From: Oscillospiraceae bacterium
Lineage (GTDB): Bacteria > Bacillota > Clostridia > Monoglobales > WRAG01
Reading direction: 5' to 3'
Assembly (NCBI GenBank): GCA_009780345.1
Contig: WRAG01000016.1
Coordinates: forward strand, 1-48,997
Length of the DNA stretch: 48,997 nucleotides
A program made the position numbers and the translations under genes. The notes under the pieces are model-generated. The model was not told the origin of the DNA. It ran no database searches and saw only the letters and a program-made list of their open reading frames with translations. Below, piece by piece: positions 25,845 through 33,586 of the stretch; the stretch's first letter is position 1; every line of letters begins with the position of its first letter.

Positions 25845-27314
25845 TTGTTGAATAACCTACTTGAATATCTTGAATCCGCCGCGCGGCGATTTCCCGATAA
25901 AATTGCGTTCGCTGACGAGGTTGATCGCGTTACTTTTTCGCAACTGCTGGATTTGGCGCGAAAGGTCGGAACTTATATATCCACGCGAGTGAGCGGAACG
26001 AAACTACCGATAGCGGTTTTTACAACCCATTCGGTGGCTGATGTTGCCGCGTTTATGGGGGCGATGTACGCGGGATGTTTTTACGTGCCGCTGGACGGTA
26101 GTGCGCCCGAAGCGCACCGAATCGCCCGATTGGGCGCGATAAATCCGGCAATGGTCATTGACGCTTCAAGCGTTGCGGAATTGCCGATTGCCGAGATAAA
26201 TAATGAAAATTTGGCGCAAATTCGCCGAGATATCTTATCGACCGACCCGGCTTACGCCATATTTACTTCCGGTTCGACCGGAACGCCGAAAGCCGCGTTG
26301 ATTTCGCACGGTTCGGTTGTAAATCTGACCGAATGGATGTGCGACACGTTTGATTTCGACGAAAACACCGTTTTCGCGGGACAAGCTCCGTTTTATTTTG
26401 ATTCGTCGGTGCAGGAATTGTATTCCACGCTGAAATGTTGCGGGACGACGCATCTTTTTCCGAAGAAATATTTTATCTCGCCGCTGAAAGTGCTGAAAAT
26501 AGTAGACGAAGTCGGCGCGAACGTTATGCCGTGGGCTGCTGCTGCGATAAAGCTTATCGCGAATAGCGGCGCGTTTGAAAAGTATGTTCCGAGTGGCGTT
26601 ACTGACGTGATTTTCGGCGGTGAGAATATGCCGGCGAAGATTTTGAATATTTGGCGGAACGCTATGCCGAACTCTAAATTTACTAACGTTTACGGTCCGA
26701 CCGAAACGACGGTTGATTGCTCGTATTACACGGTGGAGCGGGATTTATTGGATAACGAGAGCGTTCCGATCGGGTTTCCCGTTCGTGATACTGAGTTGTT
26801 ATTGCTTGACGAGGATGGAAAACCCACTCCAACCGAAGAACCGGGCGAGCTTTACGTTCGCGGGGTGCAGGTTGGGCTGGGATATTACAACAACCCCGAA
26901 CGAACGGCGGACGCGTTTTTGCAGAATCCGAATTCGCCGTATCGTGATATTATCTATCGAACAGGCGATATTGTGAAGCTGAACGAGCGCGGCGAGTTGG
27001 TGTTTTTGACCCGCGCGGACAATCAGGTTAAGCATATGGGAAGCCGCGTCGAGCTTGGCGAAGTTGAAACCGCCGCCGCGGCGATTGCGGGGGTTCGGTT
27101 GGTTTGCTGCTCTTACGATAAAGAGAAGTCGAAAATTTTGATGTTCTTCGAGGGCGAGATTGCCGAGAGGGAACTCTCAAGCGAGTTGAACGCGAAACTG
27201 CCGCGGTATATGTGTCCGAACGTGGTGATAAAAGTTGACTCCATGCCCGCAATGCCGAACGGCAAAATTGATCGCCTGACGGTGCGGAGGATTTACTATG
27301 ACGATAATCAATAA
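25845..27314 (+). CDS. DltA-like amino-acid adenylating enzyme
   Basis: About 489 residues of the ANL superfamily. Motifs in order are FTSGSTGTPKAALISHGSVV (P-loop), NVYGPTETTVDCSYY, GELYVRGVQVGLGYYNNPER, YRTGDIVKLNERGELVFLTR and NGKIDRLTV (catalytic Lys). DltA uses ATP to load D-alanine onto a carrier protein; the stand-alone size and the ACP and MBOAT genes downstream fit that role. Specificity for D-alanine is inferred, not read. The start is TTG around 25845 after GAAAGG; GTG at 25839 and TTG at 25848 are alternatives. It overlaps the GNAT gene by 17 bases. Confidence 0.87.
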   Translation: MLNNLLEYLESAARRFPDKIAFADEVDRVTFSQLLDLARKVGTYISTRVSGTKLPIAVFTTHSVADVAAFMGAMYAGCFYVPLDGSAPEAHRIARLGAINPAMVIDASSVAELPIAEINNENLAQIRRDILSTDPAYAIFTSGSTGTPKAALISHGSVVNLTEWMCDTFDFDENTVFAGQAPFYFDSSVQELYSTLKCCGTTHLFPKKYFISPLKVLKIVDEVGANVMPWAAAAIKLIANSGAFEKYVPSGVTDVIFGGENMPAKILNIWRNAMPNSKFTNVYGPTETTVDCSYYTVERDLLDNESVPIGFPVRDTELLLLDEDGKPTPTEEPGELYVRGVQVGLGYYNNPERTADAFLQNPNSPYRDIIYRTGDIVKLNERGELVFLTRADNQVKHMGSRVELGEVETAAAAIAGVRLVCCSYDKEKSKILMFFEGEIAERELSSELNAKLPRYMCPNVVIKVDSMPAMPNGKIDRLTVRRIYYDDNQ

Positions 27315-28095
27315 TTACGAGGAGTTTGCGGAGTTGCAAAAAAAGTATCCGCGAACGCTAACAAACGATTATATGATGCCCGGCGAAATTCGCAAGTTTA
27401 TCGAACATGGCAAGCTAAGCTGTATCGCCAATGAGGGCGGACTTTTTACGTTTATCGAGCGAGATGGATTTTGCAAGCTGATATTTCGCTTGCGGGACGA
27501 TTCGGCGGCATTGCCGCCGATTGACAAGCCGCTTGCGGCGTATCTTGTTTATCGTGAGGGGAAACCGCTGAGCGACGCCGAGAATTGGCTTGCGGCGCAA
27601 GGCTTTGCGCATTCGGTGAAGTTGGAGCGATATGTTTGGAAAACAATTAACAATGTACAATGTACAATTGACAATTATGGTGAGAATTTCGCAAAAAACG
27701 CGAGATTCCAATTTGATAAAAGCATTGAAACTGCAACCGCTGACGAAACTTATTCCATGTTGTATCAACATTTTGGTGCGGAGGAGATGGATTTGCCGCC
27801 GCAGGATATGTTTTCGCGGGAAAGTACGTATTGCGTACGCGGGGACGACGGAAGTCTGCTCGGCGTGGTCTACGATATGGGACATACGCGGATTATTGCG
27901 GTCTCGCCCGCAGCGCGCGGCATGGGAATCGGCGGAAAGTTGTACCGCGCGTATATGGCGCAAGTTATGTTAGATGGGAAGAATCCGATATTTTATGAAT
28001 GGATTCGTCCCGACAACTCGGCAAGCATTGCGATGTTTAGGAAATTGGGATTTGAAAGAGATAGTTTGGTGACGGATTGTTATGTTAGAAGGTAG
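27298..28095 (+). CDS. Two-domain GNAT acetyltransferase in the Dlt-like operon
   Basis: 265 residues. The C-terminal GNAT domain shows the acetyl-CoA loop SPAARGMGIGGKLY and the following NSASIAMFRKLGFER. The N-terminal half (1-110) is a second, degenerate GNAT-like or cap domain. Between them, residues about 115-127 are encoded by a short AATTAACAATG-type repeat also found between genes at 20941, giving the peptide NNVQCTIDNYG. The start overlaps the end of the adenylating enzyme, so translation is coupled. The acceptor is unknown; an amino group on the carried residue or a wall polymer are guesses. A repeat island follows. Confidence 0.82.
   Translation: MTIINNYEEFAELQKKYPRTLTNDYMMPGEIRKFIEHGKLSCIANEGGLFTFIERDGFCKLIFRLRDDSAALPPIDKPLAAYLVYREGKPLSDAENWLAAQGFAHSVKLERYVWKTINNVQCTIDNYGENFAKNARFQFDKSIETATADETYSMLYQHFGAEEMDLPPQDMFSRESTYCVRGDDGSLLGVVYDMGHTRIIAVSPAARGMGIGGKLYRAYMAQVMLDGKNPIFYEWIRPDNSASIAMFRKLGFERDSLVTDCYVRR
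27640..27678 (+). repeat. AATTAACAATT-type repeat inside the GNAT gene
   Basis: AACAATTAACAATGTACAAT, a near tandem GTACAAT, then TGACAATTATGG. It is in frame and lies in the linker between the two halves of the protein. Confidence 0.65.
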
Positions 28096-28236
28096 CGCCT
28101 ATCGGCGCGGGCTTAAAACTTTTGAAAAAAGTTTTATCAAATTTCTTGCGCCCAACGGGCGCGGGTTTTTAGGACTTTGCCCTAAAAACCCATTTTGCCG
28201 CTGCGGCGGCAGGCGTTGCGCGGTCGCGCGCGGCGA

Positions 28237-28256
28237 GTTAAGGACCAGTCCTTAAC
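28237..28256. repeat. Palindrome copy 2 (AAGGAC type)
   Basis: Identical to 16998-17017. Confidence 0.65.
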
Positions 28257-28300
28257 AATCCAACAAGTTTTTGCGCGCCAAAAACTTGACTAAAAGCGTC

Positions 28301-28350
28301 GCGCTCACGAACATGCGCAAAAACCGCGCTCACGAACATGCGCAAAAACC
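28301..28350 (+). repeat. Perfect 25-base tandem duplication
   Basis: Two identical 25-base units (28301-28325 and 28326-28350, each beginning GCGCTCACGAACATGCGC). The corresponding place in island 3 has a single unit. Confidence 0.85.
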
Positions 28351-28500
28351 GCGCACACGTGGCGCGATGGTGTGTGCAAACAACTCGCACCTACACAAAC
28401 AACATCTCGCGCTTTTAGGCGCGGTACGCTTTTGAACGGGCGCAGTGCTATATCTCACTAATCTTTACGCGAATGCGGTTCGCTAATTAATGCTTTTATC

Positions 28501-28600
28501 GTCGCCGGCTTTGGTGCAAATCGCTGTTTTGTGGCGTTTGCGACCATAGGCGACCGGGATTGGCAAGGGCAGAGCCCTTGTCGCCCGTCCGGCAGGACAC
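28501..28600 (+). repeat. B module copy 3
   Basis: GTCGCC/GGCGAC outer stem, GCAAA/TTTGC inner stem, then hairpin GGCAAGGGC-AGA-GCCCTTGTC and TCGCCCGTCCGG. Confidence 0.65.
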
Positions 28601-28688
28601 AATGCCCCCAGAGCCTCGCTCTGAAAATGGCTACAAAGCCATATCCTAATAAAATTTGCTATTTTAAAAGAAGAAAGAGGTAATATAT

Positions 28689-28919
28689 ATGGAAAAATTA
28701 CTTGGGATACTGAAAAATCTACATTCTGACGTTGCGTGGGCGAATGAGACGGCGTTAATCGACGACGGATTGCTCGATTCTTTCGACATTATCGCGCTTG
28801 TGGGCGATCTTAACGACACGTTCGGCGTGTGCGTTGAACTTGAACACTTAGAGCCGGATAATTTTAATTCGGTTGATGCGATTGCGGCGTTGCTACGATC
28901 GTTGGGGGCAGAAATTTAA
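28689..28919 (+). CDS. Acyl/peptidyl carrier protein (DltC-like)
   Basis: 76 residues. Ser31 in the GLLDSFDII motif is the expected phosphopantetheine attachment site. The four-helix ACP pattern is otherwise normal (FGVCVELEHLEPDNFNSVDA). It would carry the residue activated by the DltA-like enzyme to the MBOAT protein encoded next. AGAAAGAGG precedes the ATG. It ends 14 bases before the MBOAT gene, so those two are co-translated. A repeat island separates it from the GNAT gene upstream. Confidence 0.92.
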   Translation: MEKLLGILKNLHSDVAWANETALIDDGLLDSFDIIALVGDLNDTFGVCVELEHLEPDNFNSVDAIAALLRSLGAEI

Positions 28920-28933
28920 AGGGAGCCATGTAA

Positions 28934-30427
28934 ATGTCTTTCATTTCACCATCATTCTTTATTTTTCTCGCCGGTTCGTTCGCGTGCTTCTTTTTGGCGC
29001 CGAAACGAGCGAGATGGTTTGTATTGCTCGCGGCAAGCTATGTGTTCTACTGGTTTGTCGGCGGGCTTTTCGCTGTGTCCGCGATTACTTTTACAATCCT
29101 AACCATATACCTATCGGGATTGTGGGCGGGGGCTTTGCGAGAGCGAAACGCGTCGAAGTGGATACGAAGATTGCCGCTTCTGTTTTGCCTAACTGCCAAT
29201 TTTGGACTGCTTTTCTTCTTTATTTTCAGCAGTTATATAGTGCCGCGACTCGGAATGTTGCTTATTCCCGGGATTTCGTTTTACACTTTCCAGGCGGCGG
29301 GATATTTGATTGATATTTATCGCGGCAAGGTTGCGGTGGAGAAAAATCCGCTCAAACTTGCGTTGTTCCTGTCATTTTTTCCGCAGCTTGTACAAGGGCC
29401 GATTTCACGGCATAGCGAAATCGCGTCCGACCTATTCGCCGGGCACGGTTGGGACTGGGAGCGGTCACGCCGCGGCGTTCAGAAGATGATTTGGGGATAT
29501 TTTATGAAGCTGGTGATTGCCAACTATGCCGCGCCCCTTGTGAATAACGTGTTTTCATACTATTATAATCACGGCGGCGCGATTATCGTTTTCGCGGTTT
29601 TCGTGTATAGTATCCAAATTTACGCCGATTTCGCCGGCGGAATCAATATTACGATGGGGATTGCGGAAATTTTGGGTGTTAAGCTGCCCGAGAATTTCCG
29701 TCAACCGTTTTTCGCCAACTCGCTCACCGATTTTTGGCGGCGTTGGCATATTACGCTGACTCGCTGGCTTCGCGACTATCTTTTCTACCCAATTGCGCTA
29801 TCTAAGCCGCTCGGCATGTTCGGCAAAGTCTCACGCAAAATATTCGGCAATCGAATCGGCAAAATGCTTCCGACGTCAATCGCGACGTTCTGCGTCTACT
29901 TCGCAATGGGCGTTTGGCACGGCGCGGGCGCGCATATATTGATGTTTGGGATATTAAACGGCGCGCTTATCACCGCCGGACTTTTCTTCGAGCCGCTTAC
30001 CGAACGACTACGTAAACTCACGCGATTGCGCGGCGAAGTGTCGGGTAAAGGCAAGATGTTCGCGATACTTCGAACGCTTGGATTGATGATGTTTTTGCGA
30101 TATTTCGCCCGCGCGGAGTCGCTTTCGCACGCTTGGGGAATGTTGCGGCAAACTTTTACCGATTTTCGGCTATACGAGCTGTGGAACGGAAGTTTGCTTC
30201 GGCTCGAATTGAGCGGATTCGATTATGCGGTGCTTGCGTTTGGCGTGATTTTACTGTTTATTCGAGATATAATCACCGAAAATGAAATAGATTGCCGTAT
30301 GCAGCTTAACAAATCCCGTCCGATTGTGCAGTTCGCGGTTTTGACTGTGTTGCTTCTATCCGTCACGATATTCGGGATTTACTATGGTGATGCGCTTTCC
30401 GCTGACTTTATCTATGCCGCGCATTAG
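28934..30427 (+). CDS. MBOAT family O-acyltransferase (DltB/AlgI-like)
   Basis: 497 residues with about eleven membrane segments. The catalytic His is H329 in MGVWHGAG. PGISFYTFQAAGYLIDIYRG, FFPQLVQGPISRHSEI and FWRRWHITLTRWLRDYLFYP are family hallmarks. In Dlt systems this protein takes the acyl group from the carrier protein and passes it across the membrane. The context of an adenylating enzyme, carrier protein and SGNH-domain protein supports D-alanylation or a related acylation of a surface polymer. AAAGGGAG precedes the ATG. Confidence 0.93.
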   Translation: MSFISPSFFIFLAGSFACFFLAPKRARWFVLLAASYVFYWFVGGLFAVSAITFTILTIYLSGLWAGALRERNASKWIRRLPLLFCLTANFGLLFFFIFSSYIVPRLGMLLIPGISFYTFQAAGYLIDIYRGKVAVEKNPLKLALFLSFFPQLVQGPISRHSEIASDLFAGHGWDWERSRRGVQKMIWGYFMKLVIANYAAPLVNNVFSYYYNHGGAIIVFAVFVYSIQIYADFAGGINITMGIAEILGVKLPENFRQPFFANSLTDFWRRWHITLTRWLRDYLFYPIALSKPLGMFGKVSRKIFGNRIGKMLPTSIATFCVYFAMGVWHGAGAHILMFGILNGALITAGLFFEPLTERLRKLTRLRGEVSGKGKMFAILRTLGLMMFLRYFARAESLSHAWGMLRQTFTDFRLYELWNGSLLRLELSGFDYAVLAFGVILLFIRDIITENEIDCRMQLNKSRPIVQFAVLTVLLLSVTIFGIYYGDALSADFIYAAH

Positions 30428-30580
30428 AGCGTGTGCATTAATGCGCCCAACGGGCGCGGGCTAAAATCTTTTCAGCGAAGTCGCTGTAGCAATTGCGCTT
30501 GTCAGCGCAGGACGACAAGGGCTAATCGTAGCCCTTGTCAATCCCCGAAAAACTTTTGACGGCAAAAGTTTTACAAAACC

Positions 30581-30643
30581 GTCGCCACTATGTCTGCGAC
30601 CCACGCAAAAAGCGCGTGTGTGCCCGCTGGACATGAGGGCGAC
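30581..30643 (-). repeat. C hairpin copy 2
   Basis: GTCGCC/GGCGAC with inner TATGTC/GACATG and apical CACGC/GCGTG. Its counterpart is at 23131-23194. Confidence 0.6.
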
Positions 30644-30730
30644 AGAAGTTAGCGAACCGCGTTCGCGGAAAGATTAGCGAGATAGAACGCTGCTTCCGTT
30701 TGAGAGCGTCCCGCGCCTAGCGGTCAACCG

Positions 30731-30833
30731 CAGCAAATCACACTTCGTTAAAAAACAACTCGTGTTCTTTGGCGGTTTTCACAGGGGTGGCATTCGCCGA
30801 ATTAAAAAACAAATTCGGATGCCACTCCCAAGC
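30731..30833 (+). repeat. H module copy 2
   Basis: A first domain closes with CAACCGC/GGCGGTT. The second domain is a hairpin GTGGCAT (30787-30793), CCGAATT (30797-30803), loop, AATTCGG (30812-30818), ATGCCAC (30819-30825). The flanks GGTTTTCACAGGG and CTCCCAA are identical in copy 1 at 35307-35411, although the stems differ. Confidence 0.65.
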
Positions 30834-30954
30834 GCGAGATGTTGTTTGTGTAGGTGCGAGTTGTTCGCACACACCATCGCGCCACATGTGCGCGGTTTTT
30901 GCGCACGTGCATGAGCGCGGCACTTTTGGCCAAACTTTTGGTGCGCAAAAGTTT

Positions 30955-31050
30955 GGCAGATGGCTGTGGATTTTGCCAAAACCGCAAAATCTTACGCCCC
31001 TGCACTTTTCGACTACCACTTGTGAAAGATCACACAAGTGAAGTCTCAAA
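30955..31050 (+). repeat. A module
   Basis: Hairpin I GATTTTGC/GCAAAATC (30969-30976/30984-30991), a linker beginning TTACGCCCCTGCAC, hairpin II ACTTGTG/CACAAGT (31018-31024/31033-31039), then AAGTCTCA. Confidence 0.65.
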
Positions 31051-31059
31051 TGCTGGATT

Positions 31060-31079
31060 GGCAAGGACTGGTCCTTGCC
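31060..31079. repeat. Palindrome copy 3, compensated variant
   Basis: GGCAAGGACTGGTCCTTGCC. Two outer pairs changed on both arms relative to 16998-17017. Confidence 0.65.
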
Positions 31080-31186
31080 GCGCCGCGCGCGCCCGCGCAA
31101 CGCTCGCCGCCGCAGCGGCAAAAGTCCGCGCTCGCAAGCGCAAAAAAGGTTCTAGGGCAACGCCCTAACGAATAGGAGGAACACTC

Positions 31187-32986
31187 ATGACCGCGAAACG
31201 TTGGTTTATAATGCTAATCATCGTCATGTTGCTAATCGCGACATTGATTGGCGCGCTTAATATAGTGGTTGACCCGTTCGCTGTGTTCGGCGGCGGGCGG
31301 TTTGAATGGGATTCTTACGGCATGACGCTTAATCCGAAAACCGCCAAGTTCGCCTATGTTGACGCAAGAGTTGGCGCGTTTGACGCGTTTGTTGTCGGTC
31401 CCTCCGGCGCGAGCGGCTTTTCGCCGGCGGTTCTCGGGCGACACACAGGACTTCGCTGGTATAATATGTTTAACTACGGCGCGGATATGGAATATACACG
31501 AAGGCTTGCGACATATTTGATTGAAACGCATCAGCCTGAAATGCTTTTACTTGTCGTCCCGATAATCAGCGCGTCGCAGTACGAAATGCCGATTGAAACG
31601 ATCAATTATCGTCAGCCGCTTCGTCCGTTTTGGCGCATGCCGTTTTTGTTCGCGAATCCTGAATTTTCCACCAACAAAATCCGCAATTGGAATGCAAGCG
31701 GCTATTTGCAGCCGTATTTTGACGTGTTCGACTCGGAGAGCGGAACGTATGATAAAACAGTGCGCGACGCGGAGGCGATTGGCTGTTTGGACGAGTATTT
31801 GGCGGCTTATCCCGCGTTTGTGGATATGTATTTCGCGCATGTTCCGCTCAGCTATATCGACGAAAACGCCGCCGCGGTTGCGGATATACTTGCGGTTGCC
31901 GCGCGGAACGGAGTTGAAGTGATAATCGCTACAACGCCGATGGTTCACGCCGAAATGGGCGCGTTTGATCATGGCGAAATTTTGGAATTTTATGAAAAAT
32001 TAGCCGGCGCGAGCGGCGGATTTTGGGATTTCACATTCTCTGCCATTTCCGGCGATGTGCGGTATTTTTACGACAAAACGCATTTCCGCAACAGCGTCGG
32101 CGAGATGATGGTTGCGCGGATGTTTGGCGATGATAACATTTGGATTCCGGACGATTTGGGGATTTTCGTAACACCGAACAACGCCGCGCAAGTCGCCGCG
32201 CAGTTTTCGATATTTTCGCCGCAATATCAAGGGTTTAACGAGATAAACATTCCGATTCTGCTATATCACGATATTGCCGACGACGATGTGCCGCCCGCGC
32301 TGTTCGCGGCGCATATGAGCGCGCTGTACAATGCCGGATTTACTGTGATTTCGCTTGCGCAAGTCAAGGATTTCGTGTTGCGCGGAATCGATCTTCCGTC
32401 GAATCCGATTGTTATCACATTTGACGACGGATATTTGAGCAACTACGTTTACGCTTTCCCTGTTTTGCGGCGATATAACTTTCCCGCGACGATTTTTCCG
32501 ATGGGAATTTCGTTCGGGCGGGATACTCACTTAAGTTCGGGCAGATCGATTCGCCCAAGATTTGGCGAAGCAGAAGCGAGGCGAATGGTCCAATCGGGGC
32601 TTATTTCGCTTCAAAGTCATACGTTTGATATGCACCATGTCGAAGGTTTCGATCCTTCGCCGATTCGCACGGGAATCCTAAAAATGGACGGCGAGTGCGA
32701 ATGGGACTACGTAGATTTACTACGTAACGATCATGCTCGAATGAGAGAACTACTTGAACCGATTACCGGCGAGGAAGTGTTTGCGCTTGCATATCCTTTC
32801 GGGATTTACGACACTTTAAGCGCGGTTGCGTTGCGTAACGCCGGCATTTCCATGACGCTTTCGTCAAATTTCGGGCGGGCGACTATTGTCAAAGGACTTC
32901 CGCAAAGTTTGTTGGAAATGAATAGAATCAGCGTTCACGGCGAGATGGATGTGGACGAACTTCTTTGGATCATTGAATCTTTTTAA
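31187..32986 (+). CDS. SGNH (DltD-like) and NodB polysaccharide deacetylase fusion
   Basis: 599 residues. An N-terminal membrane anchor (MLIIVMLLIATLIGALNIVV) is followed by VDPFAVFG and an SGNH-like domain, with a nucleophile-type turn VVGPSGASGFSP near residue 70 and the closing Asp/His pair at D296 and H299 (YFYDKTHFRNS). From about residue 350 a NodB domain follows: IPILLYHDI, FDDGY with D413/D414, SHTFDMHH with H478 and H483, and ALAYPFGIYD. Both active sites look complete. The His spacing is like the PgaB/IcaB deacetylases. In the Dlt-like operon it takes the place of DltD, suggesting that acyl transfer and glycan deacetylation act on the same outer-surface polymer. That link is inference. 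Confidence 0.85.
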   Translation: MTAKRWFIMLIIVMLLIATLIGALNIVVDPFAVFGGGRFEWDSYGMTLNPKTAKFAYVDARVGAFDAFVVGPSGASGFSPAVLGRHTGLRWYNMFNYGADMEYTRRLATYLIETHQPEMLLLVVPIISASQYEMPIETINYRQPLRPFWRMPFLFANPEFSTNKIRNWNASGYLQPYFDVFDSESGTYDKTVRDAEAIGCLDEYLAAYPAFVDMYFAHVPLSYIDENAAAVADILAVAARNGVEVIIATTPMVHAEMGAFDHGEILEFYEKLAGASGGFWDFTFSAISGDVRYFYDKTHFRNSVGEMMVARMFGDDNIWIPDDLGIFVTPNNAAQVAAQFSIFSPQYQGFNEINIPILLYHDIADDDVPPALFAAHMSALYNAGFTVISLAQVKDFVLRGIDLPSNPIVITFDDGYLSNYVYAFPVLRRYNFPATIFPMGISFGRDTHLSSGRSIRPRFGEAEARRMVQSGLISLQSHTFDMHHVEGFDPSPIRTGILKMDGECEWDYVDLLRNDHARMRELLEPITGEEVFALAYPFGIYDTLSAVALRNAGISMTLSSNFGRATIVKGLPQSLLEMNRISVHGEMDVDELLWIIESF

Positions 32987-33003
32987 CTTAGGAGGTTTTT
33001 AAA

Positions 33004-33252
33004 TTGCCAATTTTCGGGAATACGACTTATCTCGGCGATAAAATATCGGCGTGGAATCGCCGCGAAGTTCATATTTCACAGTCATTCGAAGAGTTTAACA
33101 AAATTCGGGAAATTTTGGAATCGAAAAATATTAAATACGCTTATCGACAAGTAGGACAGGGCGGCTTCGACTTTTCGCGCTCGCTTATCTACTATATATA
33201 TGTGCACAGCGAAGATGTCGAAGCGGCGGAATTCCTAATTCGGCGGGTTTGA
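33004..33252 (+). CDS. Small cytoplasmic protein, DUF2007-like
   Basis: 82 residues with a TTG start eight bases after AGGAGG, 17 bases after the fusion gene. The layout is an alpha/beta fold with FNKIREILESKNIKYAYRQV followed by YYIYVHSEDVEAAEFLIRRV, like the small ferredoxin-like DUF2007 proteins. No catalytic residues are evident. It is the last gene of the Dlt-like operon; its role there is unknown. The family match is weak. Confidence 0.65.
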   Translation: MPIFGNTTYLGDKISAWNRREVHISQSFEEFNKIREILESKNIKYAYRQVGQGGFDFSRSLIYYIYVHSEDVEAAEFLIRRV

Positions 33253-33586
33253 CGCAAAATTCAAAAATTATTACAAACAAAATTTAAATTTTCTACAACA
33301 TTTTTTCAGATATATTATCTCAAAAATCCTCAAATAATATTCAAGGTGAGCAAGATTTAAAATCGAGAAATCAATTTTAAAATTTGCTCGCAAAAAATAT
33401 TATGGATGGGTTAGTAAATGAGAAGTGCGAATTTTTGCGAGAAAATTTTTAGTTAAAATCGCAATAAAAACGCAGTGAATAATTTGTTTATTCGCGAGGC
33501 TTTTATAGTGGTTTTAACAAAAATTTGCCGCATAAAATTGCGCTAATCATTTGCTAGCACATTCAAAAACTAGGAGGGTTTTTATT
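33253..33586. promoter_or_regulatory. AT-rich leader region of the SLH protein gene
   Basis: 334 bases with no gene. It contains a long AT-rich hairpin at 33348-33389 (GAGCAA/TTGCTC closing a TTTAAAAT-type stem) and further imperfect hairpins around 33428-33540. I see no convincing promoter by eye. AGGAGGG lies eight bases before the ATG at 33587. Confidence 0.45.

Larger units (their letters stand above)
28096..28688. repeat. Intergenic hairpin island 5, inside the Dlt-like operon
   Basis: 593 bases between the GNAT and ACP genes with no convincing gene. Contents include an AGGAC/GCCCT-type border hairpin near 28166, the palindrome at 28237-28256, a hairpin CAAGTTTTTG-CGCGC-CAAAAACTTG (about 28264-28288), a perfect 25-base tandem duplication (28301-28350), small hairpins matching 17160-17260, and the B module at 28501-28600. 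Confidence 0.65.
30428..31186. repeat. Intergenic hairpin island 6, inside the Dlt-like operon
   Basis: 759 bases between the MBOAT and SGNH-NodB genes with no convincing gene. It holds the C hairpin (30581-30643), the H module (30731-30833), reverse-orientation small hairpins matching islands 3 and 5 (30835-30945), an A module (30955-31050), the palindrome variant (31060-31079) and an AGGGC/GCCCT border hairpin near 31153, just before the next ribosome binding site. Confidence 0.65.
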
